A stretch of 64,000 nucleotides of DNA. It comes from Streptomyces camelliae. GTDB lineage: Bacteria > Actinomycetota > Actinomycetes > Streptomycetales > Streptomycetaceae. The notes below the pieces were generated by a model that saw only the letters and a list, made by a program, of their open reading frames with translations, was not told where the DNA came from and searched no databases. Where the stretch lies: the NCBI RefSeq assembly GCF_027625935.1, contig NZ_CP115300.1:1116001-1180000 (forward strand), in the 5' to 3' direction. This document shows, one piece after another, positions 40,888 through 49,630 of the stretch. The position numbers and the translations under genes were made by a program. How positions within the stretch are numbered: the stretch's first letter is position 1; each line of letters opens with the position of its first letter.

Positions 40888-42129
40888 ATGAGCGGGATCT
40901 CACGCAGGCGGATGCTGATGGCGGGCGCGGCCGCGGGCGCCCTGGGCACGCTGGCCGCCTGCTCCGACGGCACCGGCCTGTCGGTCAGCGGTCCGGCCTC
41001 GGGCGGCAAGGACACCGCCCAGGCCCGGCCGGTGAAGCCGATCGGTGACGGCTCCACCGCCGACACCGGCGCCCAGCCGCACCAGCCGACGCCGGAGCGG
41101 CTGAAGGCGGGCCAGAAGCCGCCGCAGTTCGTGGTGTTCTCCTGGGACGGGGCGGGCGAGCTGAGCAACCAGCTGTTCTCCCGGTTCCGCAAGGTGGCCG
41201 CCGACCACGGCGCCAAGATGACGTTCTTCCTCAGCGGCATCTACACCCTGCCCGAGTCCAAGAAGCACCTGTACAGCCCGCCGCAGCACCCGGTGGGCGC
41301 CTCCGACATCGGCTACCTCGCCGACCGGCACATCCACGCCACCCTCCAGGAGGTCCGCTCCGCCTGGCTGGAGGGCCATGAGATAGGCACCCACTTCAAC
41401 GGGCACTTCTGCGGGGCGAACGGGGTGCGCAACTGGTCCCCGGCCGAGTGGCGCAGCGAGATCGACCAGGCCATGAGCTTCGTGACGCAGTGGAAGACCA
41501 ACACCGGCTTCACGGACCTCGAACCGCTGCCCTTCGACTACCGCAAGGAGCTGATCGGCGGCCGCACCCCCTGCCTGGAGGGCCAGTCCAACCTGCTGCC
41601 CACCGCGGCCGCGCTCGGCTGGAAGTACGACGCCAGCTCCCCCGGCGGTCTGCAGATCTGGCCGGGCAAGGTGCAGGGCGGCAAGATCTGGGACTTCCCG
41701 CTGCAGTCCATACCCTTCCCCGGGCACAGCTTCCAGGTCCTGTCGATGGACTACAACATGATGTACAACCAGTCCGGCGGCAACCCCCTCGGCGACCGGA
41801 CCCAGTTCGACGCCTGGCGCACCCAGGCCCGGGACGCCTATGTCGCCGGCTTCCAGCGGGCGTACACGACCAACCGCGCCCCCTTCTTCATCGGCAACCA
41901 CTTCGAGCGCTGGAACGGCGGCATCTACATGGACGCCGTCGAGGAGGCGATCGGGAAGATGGCCGCGTACGGCGACGACGTGCGGTTCGTGTCGTTCAAA
42001 CAGCTCGTGCACTGGCTGGAGGCGCAGGACCAGGCGGTGCTGCGCAAGCTGCGCACCCTGGTGCCCGGACAGGCTCCGACGGGCGGCTGGGCGGAGTTCC
42101 TGGGCGGGGCGGGCAGTCAGTCGTCCTGA
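40888..42129 (+). CDS. Exported polysaccharide deacetylase-like lipoprotein
   Basis: A 413-residue protein with a twin-Arg signal (SRRRMLMAGAAAG) and a lipobox-like LAAC. The NodB-type fold shows a metal-binding Asp in VVFSWDGAGE and His-x3-His in HEIGTHFNGHF. Late motifs include FFIGNHFERWNGG. The catalytic Asp-Asp pair is reduced to a single Asp (WDG), so the exact chemistry is uncertain, but other carbohydrate esterase 4 proteins vary here. It probably deacetylates an extracellular polysaccharide or peptidoglycan. ATG 40888 lies after aggaaatcgggg. Confidence 0.82.
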   Translation: MSGISRRRMLMAGAAAGALGTLAACSDGTGLSVSGPASGGKDTAQARPVKPIGDGSTADTGAQPHQPTPERLKAGQKPPQFVVFSWDGAGELSNQLFSRFRKVAADHGAKMTFFLSGIYTLPESKKHLYSPPQHPVGASDIGYLADRHIHATLQEVRSAWLEGHEIGTHFNGHFCGANGVRNWSPAEWRSEIDQAMSFVTQWKTNTGFTDLEPLPFDYRKELIGGRTPCLEGQSNLLPTAAALGWKYDASSPGGLQIWPGKVQGGKIWDFPLQSIPFPGHSFQVLSMDYNMMYNQSGGNPLGDRTQFDAWRTQARDAYVAGFQRAYTTNRAPFFIGNHFERWNGGIYMDAVEEAIGKMAAYGDDVRFVSFKQLVHWLEAQDQAVLRKLRTLVPGQAPTGGWAEFLGGAGSQSS

Positions 42130-42199
42130 GACGTTCACGATCGTCTGTTTTCATGGGCGGGCACCATGTGATCGATGGCCGTTTCCGGAAGGACCCGCC

Positions 42200-43453
42200 C
42201 TGAACACCCCGCTCGCCGAAGCCCTGTCCGCCGTGCTGCTCGTCGCGGTGCTCGCCTGGGCCGTCGTACGGCCCTTCGGCTGGCCGGAGGCCGTCATGGC
42301 CGTACCGGCCGCCGGGATCGCGGTCGCCACCGGTGCGATCTCCCTCGACCACGCCCGGGCGGAGGCGGAGCGGCTCGGGCCGGTGGTCGGGTTCCTGGCG
42401 GCGGTGCTGGTGCTCGCCCACTTCTGCGATGTGGAGGGCCTGTTCCAGGCGTGCGGGGCGTGGATGGCGCGGTGGGCGGCGGGCCGTCCGGTGCGGCTGC
42501 TGACGGCGGTCTTCGTGCTGGCGTCCGCCATCACCGCCGTGCTCAGCCTGGACGCCACGATCGTGCTGCTGACCCCGGTGGTCTTCGCCACGGCCGCGCG
42601 GACCGGCGTACGACCCAAACCGCATGTCTACGCCTGTACGCACCTGTCGAACACGGCATCGTTGCTGCTCCCGGTCTCCAACCTGACGAACCTGCTGGCG
42701 TTCGCGGCGAGCGGGCTGAGCTTCACCCGGTTCGCGGCGCTGATGGCGCTGCCGTGGCTGGTGGCGATCGGCGCCGAGTACCTCGTGTTCCGGCGGTTCT
42801 TCGCCCGTGACCTCGCGGCGGCCGCCCCGGTGGGCACGGACTTCGGTGCGGCACCCCGGCTGCCGCTGTTCGCCCTGGTCACGGTCGGCTGCACGCTGGC
42901 GGGGTTCGTGGTGGCATCGGCGTTCGGGGTGGACCCGGCCTGGGTGGCGGCGGCAGGTGCGCTGGTGCTGGCGGGCCGGGCGCTGGTGCGCCGCAAGGCC
43001 GGCCCGCTGACCGTCGTACGGGCGGCGGCCCCCGCCTTCCTCGCGTTCGTGCTGGCGCTGGGCATCGTGGTGCGGGCGGTCGTCGACAACGGGCTCGCCG
43101 ACGTCCTCGGACATGCGATGCCGGGCGGCACGGGCCTGCTCGCCCTCCTGGGCATCGCCGCGCTGGCCGCCGTCCTGGCGAACCTGATCAACAACCTGCC
43201 GGCGGTGCTGGTGCTGCTCCCGCTGGCCGTGCCGGGCGGGCCGGGGGCGGTGCTGGCGGTGCTGCTCGGCGTGAACATCGGCCCGAACCTGACCTACGCC
43301 GGATCGCTGGCGACGCTGCTGTGGCGGCGGATCGTGCACCAGCACGAACACGAGGTGGACCTCGGGGAGTTCACCCGGCTGGGCCTGATCGCCGTGCCGT
43401 CCTCACTCGCGGTCGCGGTGGTGGCACTCTGGGGGTCGCTGCAGATCCTCTGA
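42200..43453 (+). CDS. ArsB/SLC13-type membrane permease, probable CTG start
   Basis: A 417-residue integral membrane protein with about ten spans. Motifs of the ion-transporter superfamily are seen: SLDATIVLLTPV, THLSNTASLLLPVSNLTNLLAF and ANLINNLPAVLVLLPL. It may export arsenite or transport dicarboxylates or other anions. No ATG, GTG or TTG exists between the previous in-frame stop and the conserved N-terminal segment NTPLAEALSAV. CTG 42200 follows ggaagg with seven bases between, so it is taken as the start. A UspA-type gene follows 32 bases later. Confidence 0.78.
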   Translation: MNTPLAEALSAVLLVAVLAWAVVRPFGWPEAVMAVPAAGIAVATGAISLDHARAEAERLGPVVGFLAAVLVLAHFCDVEGLFQACGAWMARWAAGRPVRLLTAVFVLASAITAVLSLDATIVLLTPVVFATAARTGVRPKPHVYACTHLSNTASLLLPVSNLTNLLAFAASGLSFTRFAALMALPWLVAIGAEYLVFRRFFARDLAAAAPVGTDFGAAPRLPLFALVTVGCTLAGFVVASAFGVDPAWVAAAGALVLAGRALVRRKAGPLTVVRAAAPAFLAFVLALGIVVRAVVDNGLADVLGHAMPGGTGLLALLGIAALAAVLANLINNLPAVLVLLPLAVPGGPGAVLAVLLGVNIGPNLTYAGSLATLLWRRIVHQHEHEVDLGEFTRLGLIAVPSSLAVAVVALWGSLQIL

Positions 43454-43485
43454 AAGTCCGTCCCAGGTCTGGGGAGGCCGACCGG

Positions 43486-43977
43486 ATGCGTGTGATCGCC
43501 TGGCTCGTCGAGGGCACCTGGCCCGCCTGCGTGGACGCCGTGCGCGCCCATGTGTCACCGGGCGCGGAGGTGGTGCTGCTGCATGTCAGCGGGGCCGAGA
43601 TGCCGGGGCTGGCGCACGGGGCGTTCGCCGGGCTGCTCGGCCGCGGGCATCCGGAGCGGGATCCGGGCGACCGGCTGGAGGCGCTCGGCGGGACGTCGGC
43701 GGCCGAGCTGCTGGGGGCGGCGGCCGAGCGGCTGGGCCGGCCGTGTGTGCGCGAGGAGCGGTCGGGCCGGGTCGAGCGGGAGGTGGTGGCCGCCTGCGAG
43801 GGCGCCGATCTCCTGGTGCTGGCCCGCGACGGCGACCGCTCCCGGCTCGGCCCGCACAGCCTGGGCCCGGCGGTCCGCTTCGCCGTCGACCACGCACCCT
43901 GCCCGGTCCTTCTGGTATGGCCGGAACCACCCCCGCCCCTGGGCACGATCCCGCCTCCGCCTCCGCACCGTCCGTGA
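43486..43977 (+). CDS. Universal stress protein-like protein
   Basis: A 163-residue UspA-fold protein. The first strand (MRVIAWLVEG), the VVLLHVSG strand, the ADLLVLARDG strand and the nucleotide-binding loop variant RLGPHSLGPAVRFAVDHAPCPVLLVW are visible. It ends with a Pro-rich tail. ATG 43486 follows ggggaggcc. It probably forms an operon with the upstream permease, a pairing seen for several transporters and Usp domains. Confidence 0.75.
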   Translation: MRVIAWLVEGTWPACVDAVRAHVSPGAEVVLLHVSGAEMPGLAHGAFAGLLGRGHPERDPGDRLEALGGTSAAELLGAAAERLGRPCVREERSGRVEREVVAACEGADLLVLARDGDRSRLGPHSLGPAVRFAVDHAPCPVLLVWPEPPPPLGTIPPPPPHRP

Positions 43978-43995
43978 CGCGACGGCGCCACCGGA

Positions 43996-46434
43996 TCAGC
44001 GGCGCCACCCGCCTCCTCCGCCATAGCCCCCGCCATACCCCCCTCCGTATCCCCCACCCCAACCGCAGTAGTACGGGTACGCCGAGCAGGGGTCCTGCGT
44101 GGCGGAGGGCCTCGGTGTCGGGGCGGCCGTGGGGTGCGTGGGGGCCGGCGTGGGTGACGGGGCGGTCCTGGACGGCTCGGGAGTGGGTGCCGGGGGCGTC
44201 GGGCGCGGGGTGGCGGGCGGCGAAGGGGCCACGGTGCTGTCCCAGTTGACGTTCTGCATCTGCAGCTCCGGCTTGGCGGTGTCGACGGACCAGCGCTGGT
44301 CCGTGCCGGGGGCCCGGTTCTTGGTGACCAGGGCGCCCGATCCGTCGGTGGCGGCCGGGGTGAGTGCCAGCTCCTGGTTCCAGCGCGGCACGAGGACGCC
44401 CTGGAGCGTGAAGTCGTAGCGGATGTTCCGGGCGGCCGCGCCAGTGACCGAACACGGGGCGAGGCGGACCGAGTAGCCGAGGCTGGAGTCCAGACACAGG
44501 TCGGGCGCGGCGGAGTTGCGCAAGCGTCCGTCGGTCTCGTACGTCCACTGCTGGCTCGGCGTCGCGCCGCACGTGGCCAGTTCGGTCTCGGCGCCCTCGA
44601 CGGCCTTGCCGCCGACGACACCGACACAGAGCCCGGAGGCGAGATTGCGCAGCCGGCCCTGCAGCGTGCCCTGCCCTGCGGCGCCCGCACCGGCCCAGGA
44701 CGCACCGGGGCTCGACGCGCCCTTGCCCGGCGCCCGCGAGGAGGCGCCGTCACCGGCCGGGGCCGGGCCGTCGCCGGAGCCCAGCACCGACCACAGCACC
44801 AGGGGCAGCACGACCAGCCCGCTGACGGTCCCCACGGCCAGGGCGAGGTTACGGCGCCGGACGCGCCGGGCGGCGCGGTGGGCCGAGCGGCGGGAAGGGG
44901 CGGCGGGCTCGTCGGGACCCGCGGGCCCGTCGGCGGCAGCGGCTTCGGCGGAGGCGGTGCCGCGGTGCCGGCGCGGTGCCGCGACGGCACCGAGCGGTCT
45001 CGTCGACTCGGCGGAGCCGGACCGTCGTGCGGGGCCGGCGGGGCCGCGGCGGCGGACGGCCGGCGCGGGGCGCCGTCGGCTCGGCGGCACGACGTCGTCG
45101 TGCCCCGCCGGTCCGGCGACGTGCTCGCGCCCGGCGGGCTCGGCGGGCCGGGCGTGCCCACCGGACTCGGCGGATCGGTCGTGCCCTGAAGGCTCGGCGG
45201 AACGACCGTATCCGGCGGACGCGGCAGGACCGCCGTACCCACCGCGCTCCCCAGAACCGCCGTACCCCGCAGGCCCGGCAGAACCGCCGCGGCCCGAAGG
45301 CTCAGCGGAACGTCCGCGCCCCGCGGACCCGGCAGCACGGCCGTAGCCCTCGGACTCGGCAGAACGACCACGCCCCGAAGGCTCGGCGGAACGACCGTAT
45401 CCGGCGGACGCGGCGGAGCTGCCGTATCCCATGGGGTCGTCAGAACCGCCGTACCCCGCAGGCCCGGCAGAACCGCCGCGTCCGGAAGGCCCAGCGGAAC
45501 CGCCGTATCCCCCGCGCTCGGCAGCACGGCCATGCCCCCGGCCCTCGTGCCCCTGGCCGGTGGGCTCGGGGGAGGTGAAGGACTCGCCGGACGGGGGTGC
45601 CACGGAGGCGGGGTCCGGGGCGGGGGCGGGGGGCTCCTCGGGGTGGGCTGTGCGGGACTCGACGTAGGCGCGGGCGCCCCAGCCGAGGACCGCCTCGGCG
45701 AGGGCGAGACCCAGGCCCGTGTTGAACGCGGCGAGCTGGTCGGCGGTCCGGCGGCAGTGGGTGCAGCGGGCCAGGTGCCGGCTCAGGTCCGGGTCCAGGT
45801 CGACGCCGCCGCGCCGGAACGTCACGTCGAGCATGCGCAGATAGCGCTGGCACTCCTCCTCGGGGGCGAGCTCCCGGTGGACCTGGAGGCACTCCTCGCG
45901 CAGCCGTTCGCGGGCCCGCCGGAGCTCGATGCCGGCCTCTTCCTCGTCCAGCCCCAGCAGGGCCGCGGGCACGGCGAGCGGCTCGGCCTCGACCTCGGTG
46001 TGCCACAGCACGGCGCGTGAGATCTGGGGCACCCGCTGGAAGGCACGGGACAGCAGCCGCCGGCCGGGCGGGGGCAGCAGCCGGGCGGACGCGCGCTCAC
46101 CGGTCTCGGCGGACCGCAGCGCCGGGTGCAGGAGTTCCTGCCGGCCGTCCGCGTCCCATTCGGCCGCGATCCGGCGGACGGTGACCAGCAGGTGGGGCCG
46201 CCATGCGGCGGACGGGCCGTTCTGCCGGAGCGAGGCGCCGAAGAGCCGGGTGAAGGCGGCGGTGGTGAGCATGCCGGCGGCGCGCGGGCTCGCCGTGCAC
46301 AGGCGGGCGTAGGCGAAGGCCGCTTCCCAGTGCCGGTCGAGCAGTTCACCGACGGGATGGAGCGCGGGAGTCGCGCCCGTCCACTTCTTCAGTTCGGCAC
46401 TGAGTTGCTCGTCCGACAGGCCTGCCTCATTCAC
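43996..46434 (-). CDS. Membrane protein fusing sigma-factor-like region, anti-sigma zinc motif, repeats and ricin-type trefoil (paralogue 2)
   Basis: An 812-residue paralogue of the protein at 28324-30039. Residues 1-195 are sigma-like (FQRVPQISRAVLWHTEVEAE, then RRARERLREECLQVH). The zinc motif is H220-x3-C224-x2-C227. A run of sixteen 9-residue repeats (303-446) and a basic stretch precede one membrane span (about 530-552). The ricin-type trefoil is at about 593-717 (LCVGVVGGK, QQWTYETDG, LCLDSSLG), followed by a Pro/Thr stalk (735-780) and a Cys-containing Gly/Tyr/Trp tail. GTG 46434 has ggagg nine bases upstream. The shared LWHTEVEAEP, VPAALLGLD and LAEAVLGWGAR segments prove common ancestry of the two proteins. 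Confidence 0.78.
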   Translation of the reverse strand: MNEAGLSDEQLSAELKKWTGATPALHPVGELLDRHWEAAFAYARLCTASPRAAGMLTTAAFTRLFGASLRQNGPSAAWRPHLLVTVRRIAAEWDADGRQELLHPALRSAETGERASARLLPPPGRRLLSRAFQRVPQISRAVLWHTEVEAEPLAVPAALLGLDEEEAGIELRRARERLREECLQVHRELAPEEECQRYLRMLDVTFRRGGVDLDPDLSRHLARCTHCRRTADQLAAFNTGLGLALAEAVLGWGARAYVESRTAHPEEPPAPAPDPASVAPPSGESFTSPEPTGQGHEGRGHGRAAERGGYGGSAGPSGRGGSAGPAGYGGSDDPMGYGSSAASAGYGRSAEPSGRGRSAESEGYGRAAGSAGRGRSAEPSGRGGSAGPAGYGGSGERGGYGGPAASAGYGRSAEPSGHDRSAESGGHARPAEPAGREHVAGPAGHDDVVPPSRRRPAPAVRRRGPAGPARRSGSAESTRPLGAVAAPRRHRGTASAEAAAADGPAGPDEPAAPSRRSAHRAARRVRRRNLALAVGTVSGLVVLPLVLWSVLGSGDGPAPAGDGASSRAPGKGASSPGASWAGAGAAGQGTLQGRLRNLASGLCVGVVGGKAVEGAETELATCGATPSQQWTYETDGRLRNSAAPDLCLDSSLGYSVRLAPCSVTGAAARNIRYDFTLQGVLVPRWNQELALTPAATDGSGALVTKNRAPGTDQRWSVDTAKPELQMQNVNWDSTVAPSPPATPRPTPPAPTPEPSRTAPSPTPAPTHPTAAPTPRPSATQDPCSAYPYYCGWGGGYGGGYGGGYGGGGGWRR
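45097..45528 (-). repeat. 27-bp tandem repeat (16 copies) encoding a nonapeptide
   Basis: Sixteen contiguous 27-bp units, exactly 432 bp, encode variants of [R/G]SAExxG[Y/R/H]G within the juxtamembrane cytoplasmic part of the lectin-type protein. RSAEPSGRG and GSAGPAGYG each occur twice or more as exact copies. All units are in frame. Confidence 0.9.
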
Positions 46435-46741
46435 GGCCGCATTCCTCCAGACGCGATACGGGAATTAGTCCATACCAACGGGTATGGGGAGGTGATGGGC
46501 AGCTCTGACGTCCACCTGAGGCGGCTCTTTTGAAGCGTGAGGGGTGTACGGGGAGCGGCCTGACGCATGCAGCGGGGAATGTAATTTGTCTGCACGCCGA
46601 CAGCGCACACTTTTGCACAGCGCGGCACAGAGGAACAAGGGATCTCACGTTTCTCGACTATTCCGAACGCAAGACCTTCCGTTGACGATTTGTCAAAAGC
46701 GCCCGGTCGAGGCAAACGCGATTCCCCCTTACCGCTCCCCC
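46435..46741. other. Intergenic region upstream of the lectin-type protein
   Basis: No gene seen. It contains a perfect inverted repeat (46470-46487) and, near the AraC gene end, a direct repeat of ccccttaccgc (46725-46749). The DNA is less GC-rich than neighbouring genes (gtaatttgtctgc, gacgatttgtcaaaa), as expected for a promoter. Confidence 0.5.
46470..46487. promoter_or_regulatory. Inverted repeat ccatacc-aacg-ggtatgg
   Basis: Perfect 7-bp arms with a 4-base spacer, centred 44 bases upstream of the GTG start of the lectin-type gene on the minus strand. A repressor site overlapping the promoter is plausible. Confidence 0.45.
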
Positions 46742-47641
46742 TTACCGCCGTTCACCCGCCCGGTAGGCGCCGGGCGGCACCCCGTGGTGTTCCCGGAAGA
46801 CCCGGCTGAAGTGGTACGGGCTCGGGAATCCGGAGGCCGCCGCCACCCGCTCCACCGTCAGGTCGGTGGCCTCCAGGAGCCGGGCCGCGTGCCGCAGCCG
46901 GGCCTCGCGCAGGGCCCGCATCGGGGAGCGGCCGGTACGCCGGGTGAAGAGGTGCGCGAAGCGGGACGGCGACAGCGCGACGCTCTCGGCGAGCGAGCGG
47001 ACGGTGTGCGGGGCACCGGGGTCGGCGGCGATCAACTCCTCGGCACGGCGCACCCGGTCATCACCCGCCGGCACGGCGACCGACTCGCGGGCACCGCGCG
47101 CGGCGAGCAGGACGACCTCCTCCAGCGCGCACAGGGCCAGCTCCCTCTCCAGGAAGCCCTCGGCCACGGCGACCGGCTCCGGCTCGCGCGGGGCGTCGAG
47201 GCCCGGCCCCCGGCCGTCGGCGAGCATGCGGGCGAAGGCCGCCCCGATCCGGTCGTGCAGGGCGGCGGGGACGGACGGTACGGCGTACAGGCCGTCGGCC
47301 ACGGCGTACGGGGCGAGCCACGGGGTCCAGGACGGGCGGGTTCCGCAATGGGTCCACCAGAACCGCCAGTGCGCGGCGCCGGGCGCGACGGTGTAGCGGT
47401 GTCCGGTGCCGGGTGCGAGCACCACCAGGTCCCCGGCGCCGGCCTCGGTGCCGGCGGTGCCCTGGCGGAGCAGGCCGCGCCCGCCCGTGGTGAAGGTGAA
47501 CAGCCAGCTGGCGGATCCCCCGGGCCGGTTGACGCCGTAGCCCGGACCCTGGTCGTAGCGGCCGGTCACCACCAGTCCGGGCGGCGGGGACGGATCGCCG
47601 GCGGCAGCCGTCACGGGCAGTTCCTCAGCACGCACGGACAT
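46742..47641 (-). CDS. AraC-family transcriptional regulator
   Basis: A 299-residue regulator with an N-terminal cupin-like sensor domain (about 20-170; GDLVVLAPGTGHRY) and two C-terminal helix-turn-helix units (about 195-295; VRSLAESVALSPSRFAHLFTRRTG and ERVAAASGFPSPYHFSRVFREHHG). It is divergent from a PhyH-type dioxygenase gene with 65 bases between, and probably activates it in response to its substrate. Confidence 0.88.
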   Translation of the reverse strand: MSVRAEELPVTAAAGDPSPPPGLVVTGRYDQGPGYGVNRPGGSASWLFTFTTGGRGLLRQGTAGTEAGAGDLVVLAPGTGHRYTVAPGAAHWRFWWTHCGTRPSWTPWLAPYAVADGLYAVPSVPAALHDRIGAAFARMLADGRGPGLDAPREPEPVAVAEGFLERELALCALEEVVLLAARGARESVAVPAGDDRVRRAEELIAADPGAPHTVRSLAESVALSPSRFAHLFTRRTGRSPMRALREARLRHAARLLEATDLTVERVAAASGFPSPYHFSRVFREHHGVPPGAYRAGERR

Positions 47642-47706
47642 CCTCCCTTCGGCTGTGCCCGCCTAGCGTGACGGACACAGAAGCACCGGACTTCAGGAGC
47701 GCACTC

Positions 47707-48516
47707 ATGACAGCCACGGACAACAACGCCATCCTGCCCGAGACACTCCGGCAGCGGTTCGAGGAGGACGGATTCACCGTCGTACGCGCACTGTTCGACC
47801 GGGCCGAGGCCGAGCGGCTGTGCGACGTCTTCGCGGCACTGCACGCGGCCGGTCCGGTGCCGGGGCACTTCGAGCCCCGCCCGGCCGACCCCGACCCGCT
47901 GCGCCGCCATCCCCGGGTGATGCAGCCGCACGAATTCAGCGCCCCGGCACGGGAGTTGCTGCTGGACGCCCGACTGCGGACCGTCCTGGAGGTGCTGTTC
48001 GGCGAGGAGGTGCTGGCCGCGCAGAGCATGTTCTACTTCAAGCCGCCGGGGGCACGCGGGCAGGCGCTGCACCAGGACAACTTCTATCTGCGGGTCGAGC
48101 CGGGCACGTGCATCGCGGCATGGGTGGCCTGCGAGCCGATCGACCGGGAGAACGGCGGCCTCGAAGTCGTCCCGGGCACCCACCGGATGGACCTGTTCTG
48201 TCCCGAACTCGCCGACGAGGAGCAGTCGTTCGCCCGCGAGTACGTCCCGCCGCCGCCCGGACTCGTGCCGGTGGCCGTCGATCTGGCGCCGGGGGACGTG
48301 CTGTTCTTCAACGGCAGCCTGGTGCACGGTTCCGGGCCCAACCGCTCCGCCGACCGCTTCCGGCGCTCGTTCATCGGACACTACGTGGGGCGGTCGGCCG
48401 AGCGGATCGGGGCGTACTACCGGACGCTGGCGATGAGCGGGGAGCGGGTGCCGCTGGCGGAGAGCGAGGGGGCCGGTCCGTGCGGCACGGAGTTCGTACC
48501 GCACGGACCCCACTGA
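47707..48516 (+). CDS. Phytanoyl-CoA dioxygenase (PhyH) family protein
   Basis: A 269-residue Fe(II)/2-oxoglutarate-dependent oxygenase. The iron-binding His-x-Asp is in LHQDNFYLRV, the distal His in GSLVHGSGPNRS, and the 2-oxoglutarate-binding Arg follows in DRFRRSF. NGGLEVVPGTHRMD is characteristic of the family. The hydroxylated substrate is unknown. ATG 47707 follows caggagcg. The gene is divergent from its likely AraC regulator and converges on the aldo/keto reductase. Confidence 0.87.
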   Translation: MTATDNNAILPETLRQRFEEDGFTVVRALFDRAEAERLCDVFAALHAAGPVPGHFEPRPADPDPLRRHPRVMQPHEFSAPARELLLDARLRTVLEVLFGEEVLAAQSMFYFKPPGARGQALHQDNFYLRVEPGTCIAAWVACEPIDRENGGLEVVPGTHRMDLFCPELADEEQSFAREYVPPPPGLVPVAVDLAPGDVLFFNGSLVHGSGPNRSADRFRRSFIGHYVGRSAERIGAYYRTLAMSGERVPLAESEGAGPCGTEFVPHGPH

Positions 48517-48520
48517 CGGG

Positions 48521-49489
48521 TCAGTGACCGCTGATCGCCCGCGGCGTGTACGGCTGCTCCAGCTCCGCCAGCTCCTTCTCCGTCAGCTCCAGCTCCACCG
48601 CGGCCACGGCATCCTCGATGTGCCGGGGTTTGCCGGCGCCGACGATCGGGGCCGCCACCGTGTCCTGGTGGAGCAGCCAGGCGAGGGCCACCTGGGCGCG
48701 GGGGACGCCGCGGGCCTCCGCGACGCGGGTGACGGCCTCGACGATCGAGCGGTCGCTCTCCAGATACAGCCGCCCGCCGAAGTTGTCGCCCGCGCTGCGC
48801 TCGGTGACCGTGCCCCAGTCGCGGGTGAGCCGGCCCCGGGCGAGCGGGCTCCACGGCAGCGCACTGACACCCTGGTCGGCGCAGAGCGGCAGCATCTCCC
48901 GCTCCTCCTCGCGGTACAGCAGGTTGTAGTGGTTCTGCATGGACACGAATTTCGTCCAGCCGTGCCGCTCGGCCGTGTACTGCGCCTTGGAGAACTCCCA
49001 CGCGTACATCGAACTCGCCCCGATGTAGCGGACCTTGCCCGCCTTGACCAGGTCGTGCAGCGCCTCCATCGTCTCCTCGACCGGGGTGGCGTGGTCGTAG
49101 CGGTGGATCTGGTAGAGGTCGACGTAGTCGGTGCCGAGGCGGCGCAAGCTGTGGTCGATCTCGGTCATGACGGCCTTGCGGGACAGTCCGGCCGCGTTGG
49201 GGCCCGGCCGCATCCGGCCGTTGACCTTGGTGGCCAGCACGATCTCGTCGCGGTTCGCGAAGTCGCGCAGGGCCTTGCCGACGATCTCCTCGCTGGTGCC
49301 GTCGGAGTAGACGTTGGCGGTGTCGAAGAAGTTGATGCCCGCCTCCAGCGCCTGCCGGATCAGCGGGCGGGACGCCTCCTCGTCGAGGGTCCACTCGTGG
49401 ACGCCGCGGTCGGGCAGACCGTAGGTCATGCAGCCCAGACAGATCCGCGACACGTCCAGGCCCGTGGAACCGAGCTTCACGTACTGCAT
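48521..49489 (-). CDS. Aldo/keto reductase
   Basis: A 322-residue NADPH-dependent oxidoreductase with the TIM-barrel AKR fold. The catalytic tetrad is visible as Asp and Tyr in DTANVYS, Lys in LATKVNG and His in YQIHRYD. C-terminal cofactor-binding APIVGAGKPRHIED is present. It is of the type that reduces aldehydes and ketones or acts as a potassium-channel beta-subunit-like reductase. ATG 49489. Four bases separate its stop from that of the PhyH gene. Confidence 0.9.
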   Translation of the reverse strand: MQYVKLGSTGLDVSRICLGCMTYGLPDRGVHEWTLDEEASRPLIRQALEAGINFFDTANVYSDGTSEEIVGKALRDFANRDEIVLATKVNGRMRPGPNAAGLSRKAVMTEIDHSLRRLGTDYVDLYQIHRYDHATPVEETMEALHDLVKAGKVRYIGASSMYAWEFSKAQYTAERHGWTKFVSMQNHYNLLYREEEREMLPLCADQGVSALPWSPLARGRLTRDWGTVTERSAGDNFGGRLYLESDRSIVEAVTRVAEARGVPRAQVALAWLLHQDTVAAPIVGAGKPRHIEDAVAAVELELTEKELAELEQPYTPRAISGH

Positions 49490-49630
49490 CGTTGCTGCTC
49501 CCGCCGTCGGAAAACGATGGACGTGACCGAGCGTACGACGGGACGGGGCGCCGACTTGACTATGAGAACGCGCGGGCGATTTGATCCTGACACGTGCCGC
49601 GCCGCCCGGCGTGGGCAGGATGGAGCGGAC

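Noticed and set aside
44976..45578. A plus-strand Arg/His/Thr repeat protein across the 27-bp minisatellite
   Set aside because: Any frame of a 27-bp repeat stays open; the minus-strand frame continues into recognisable domains on both sides while this one does not.
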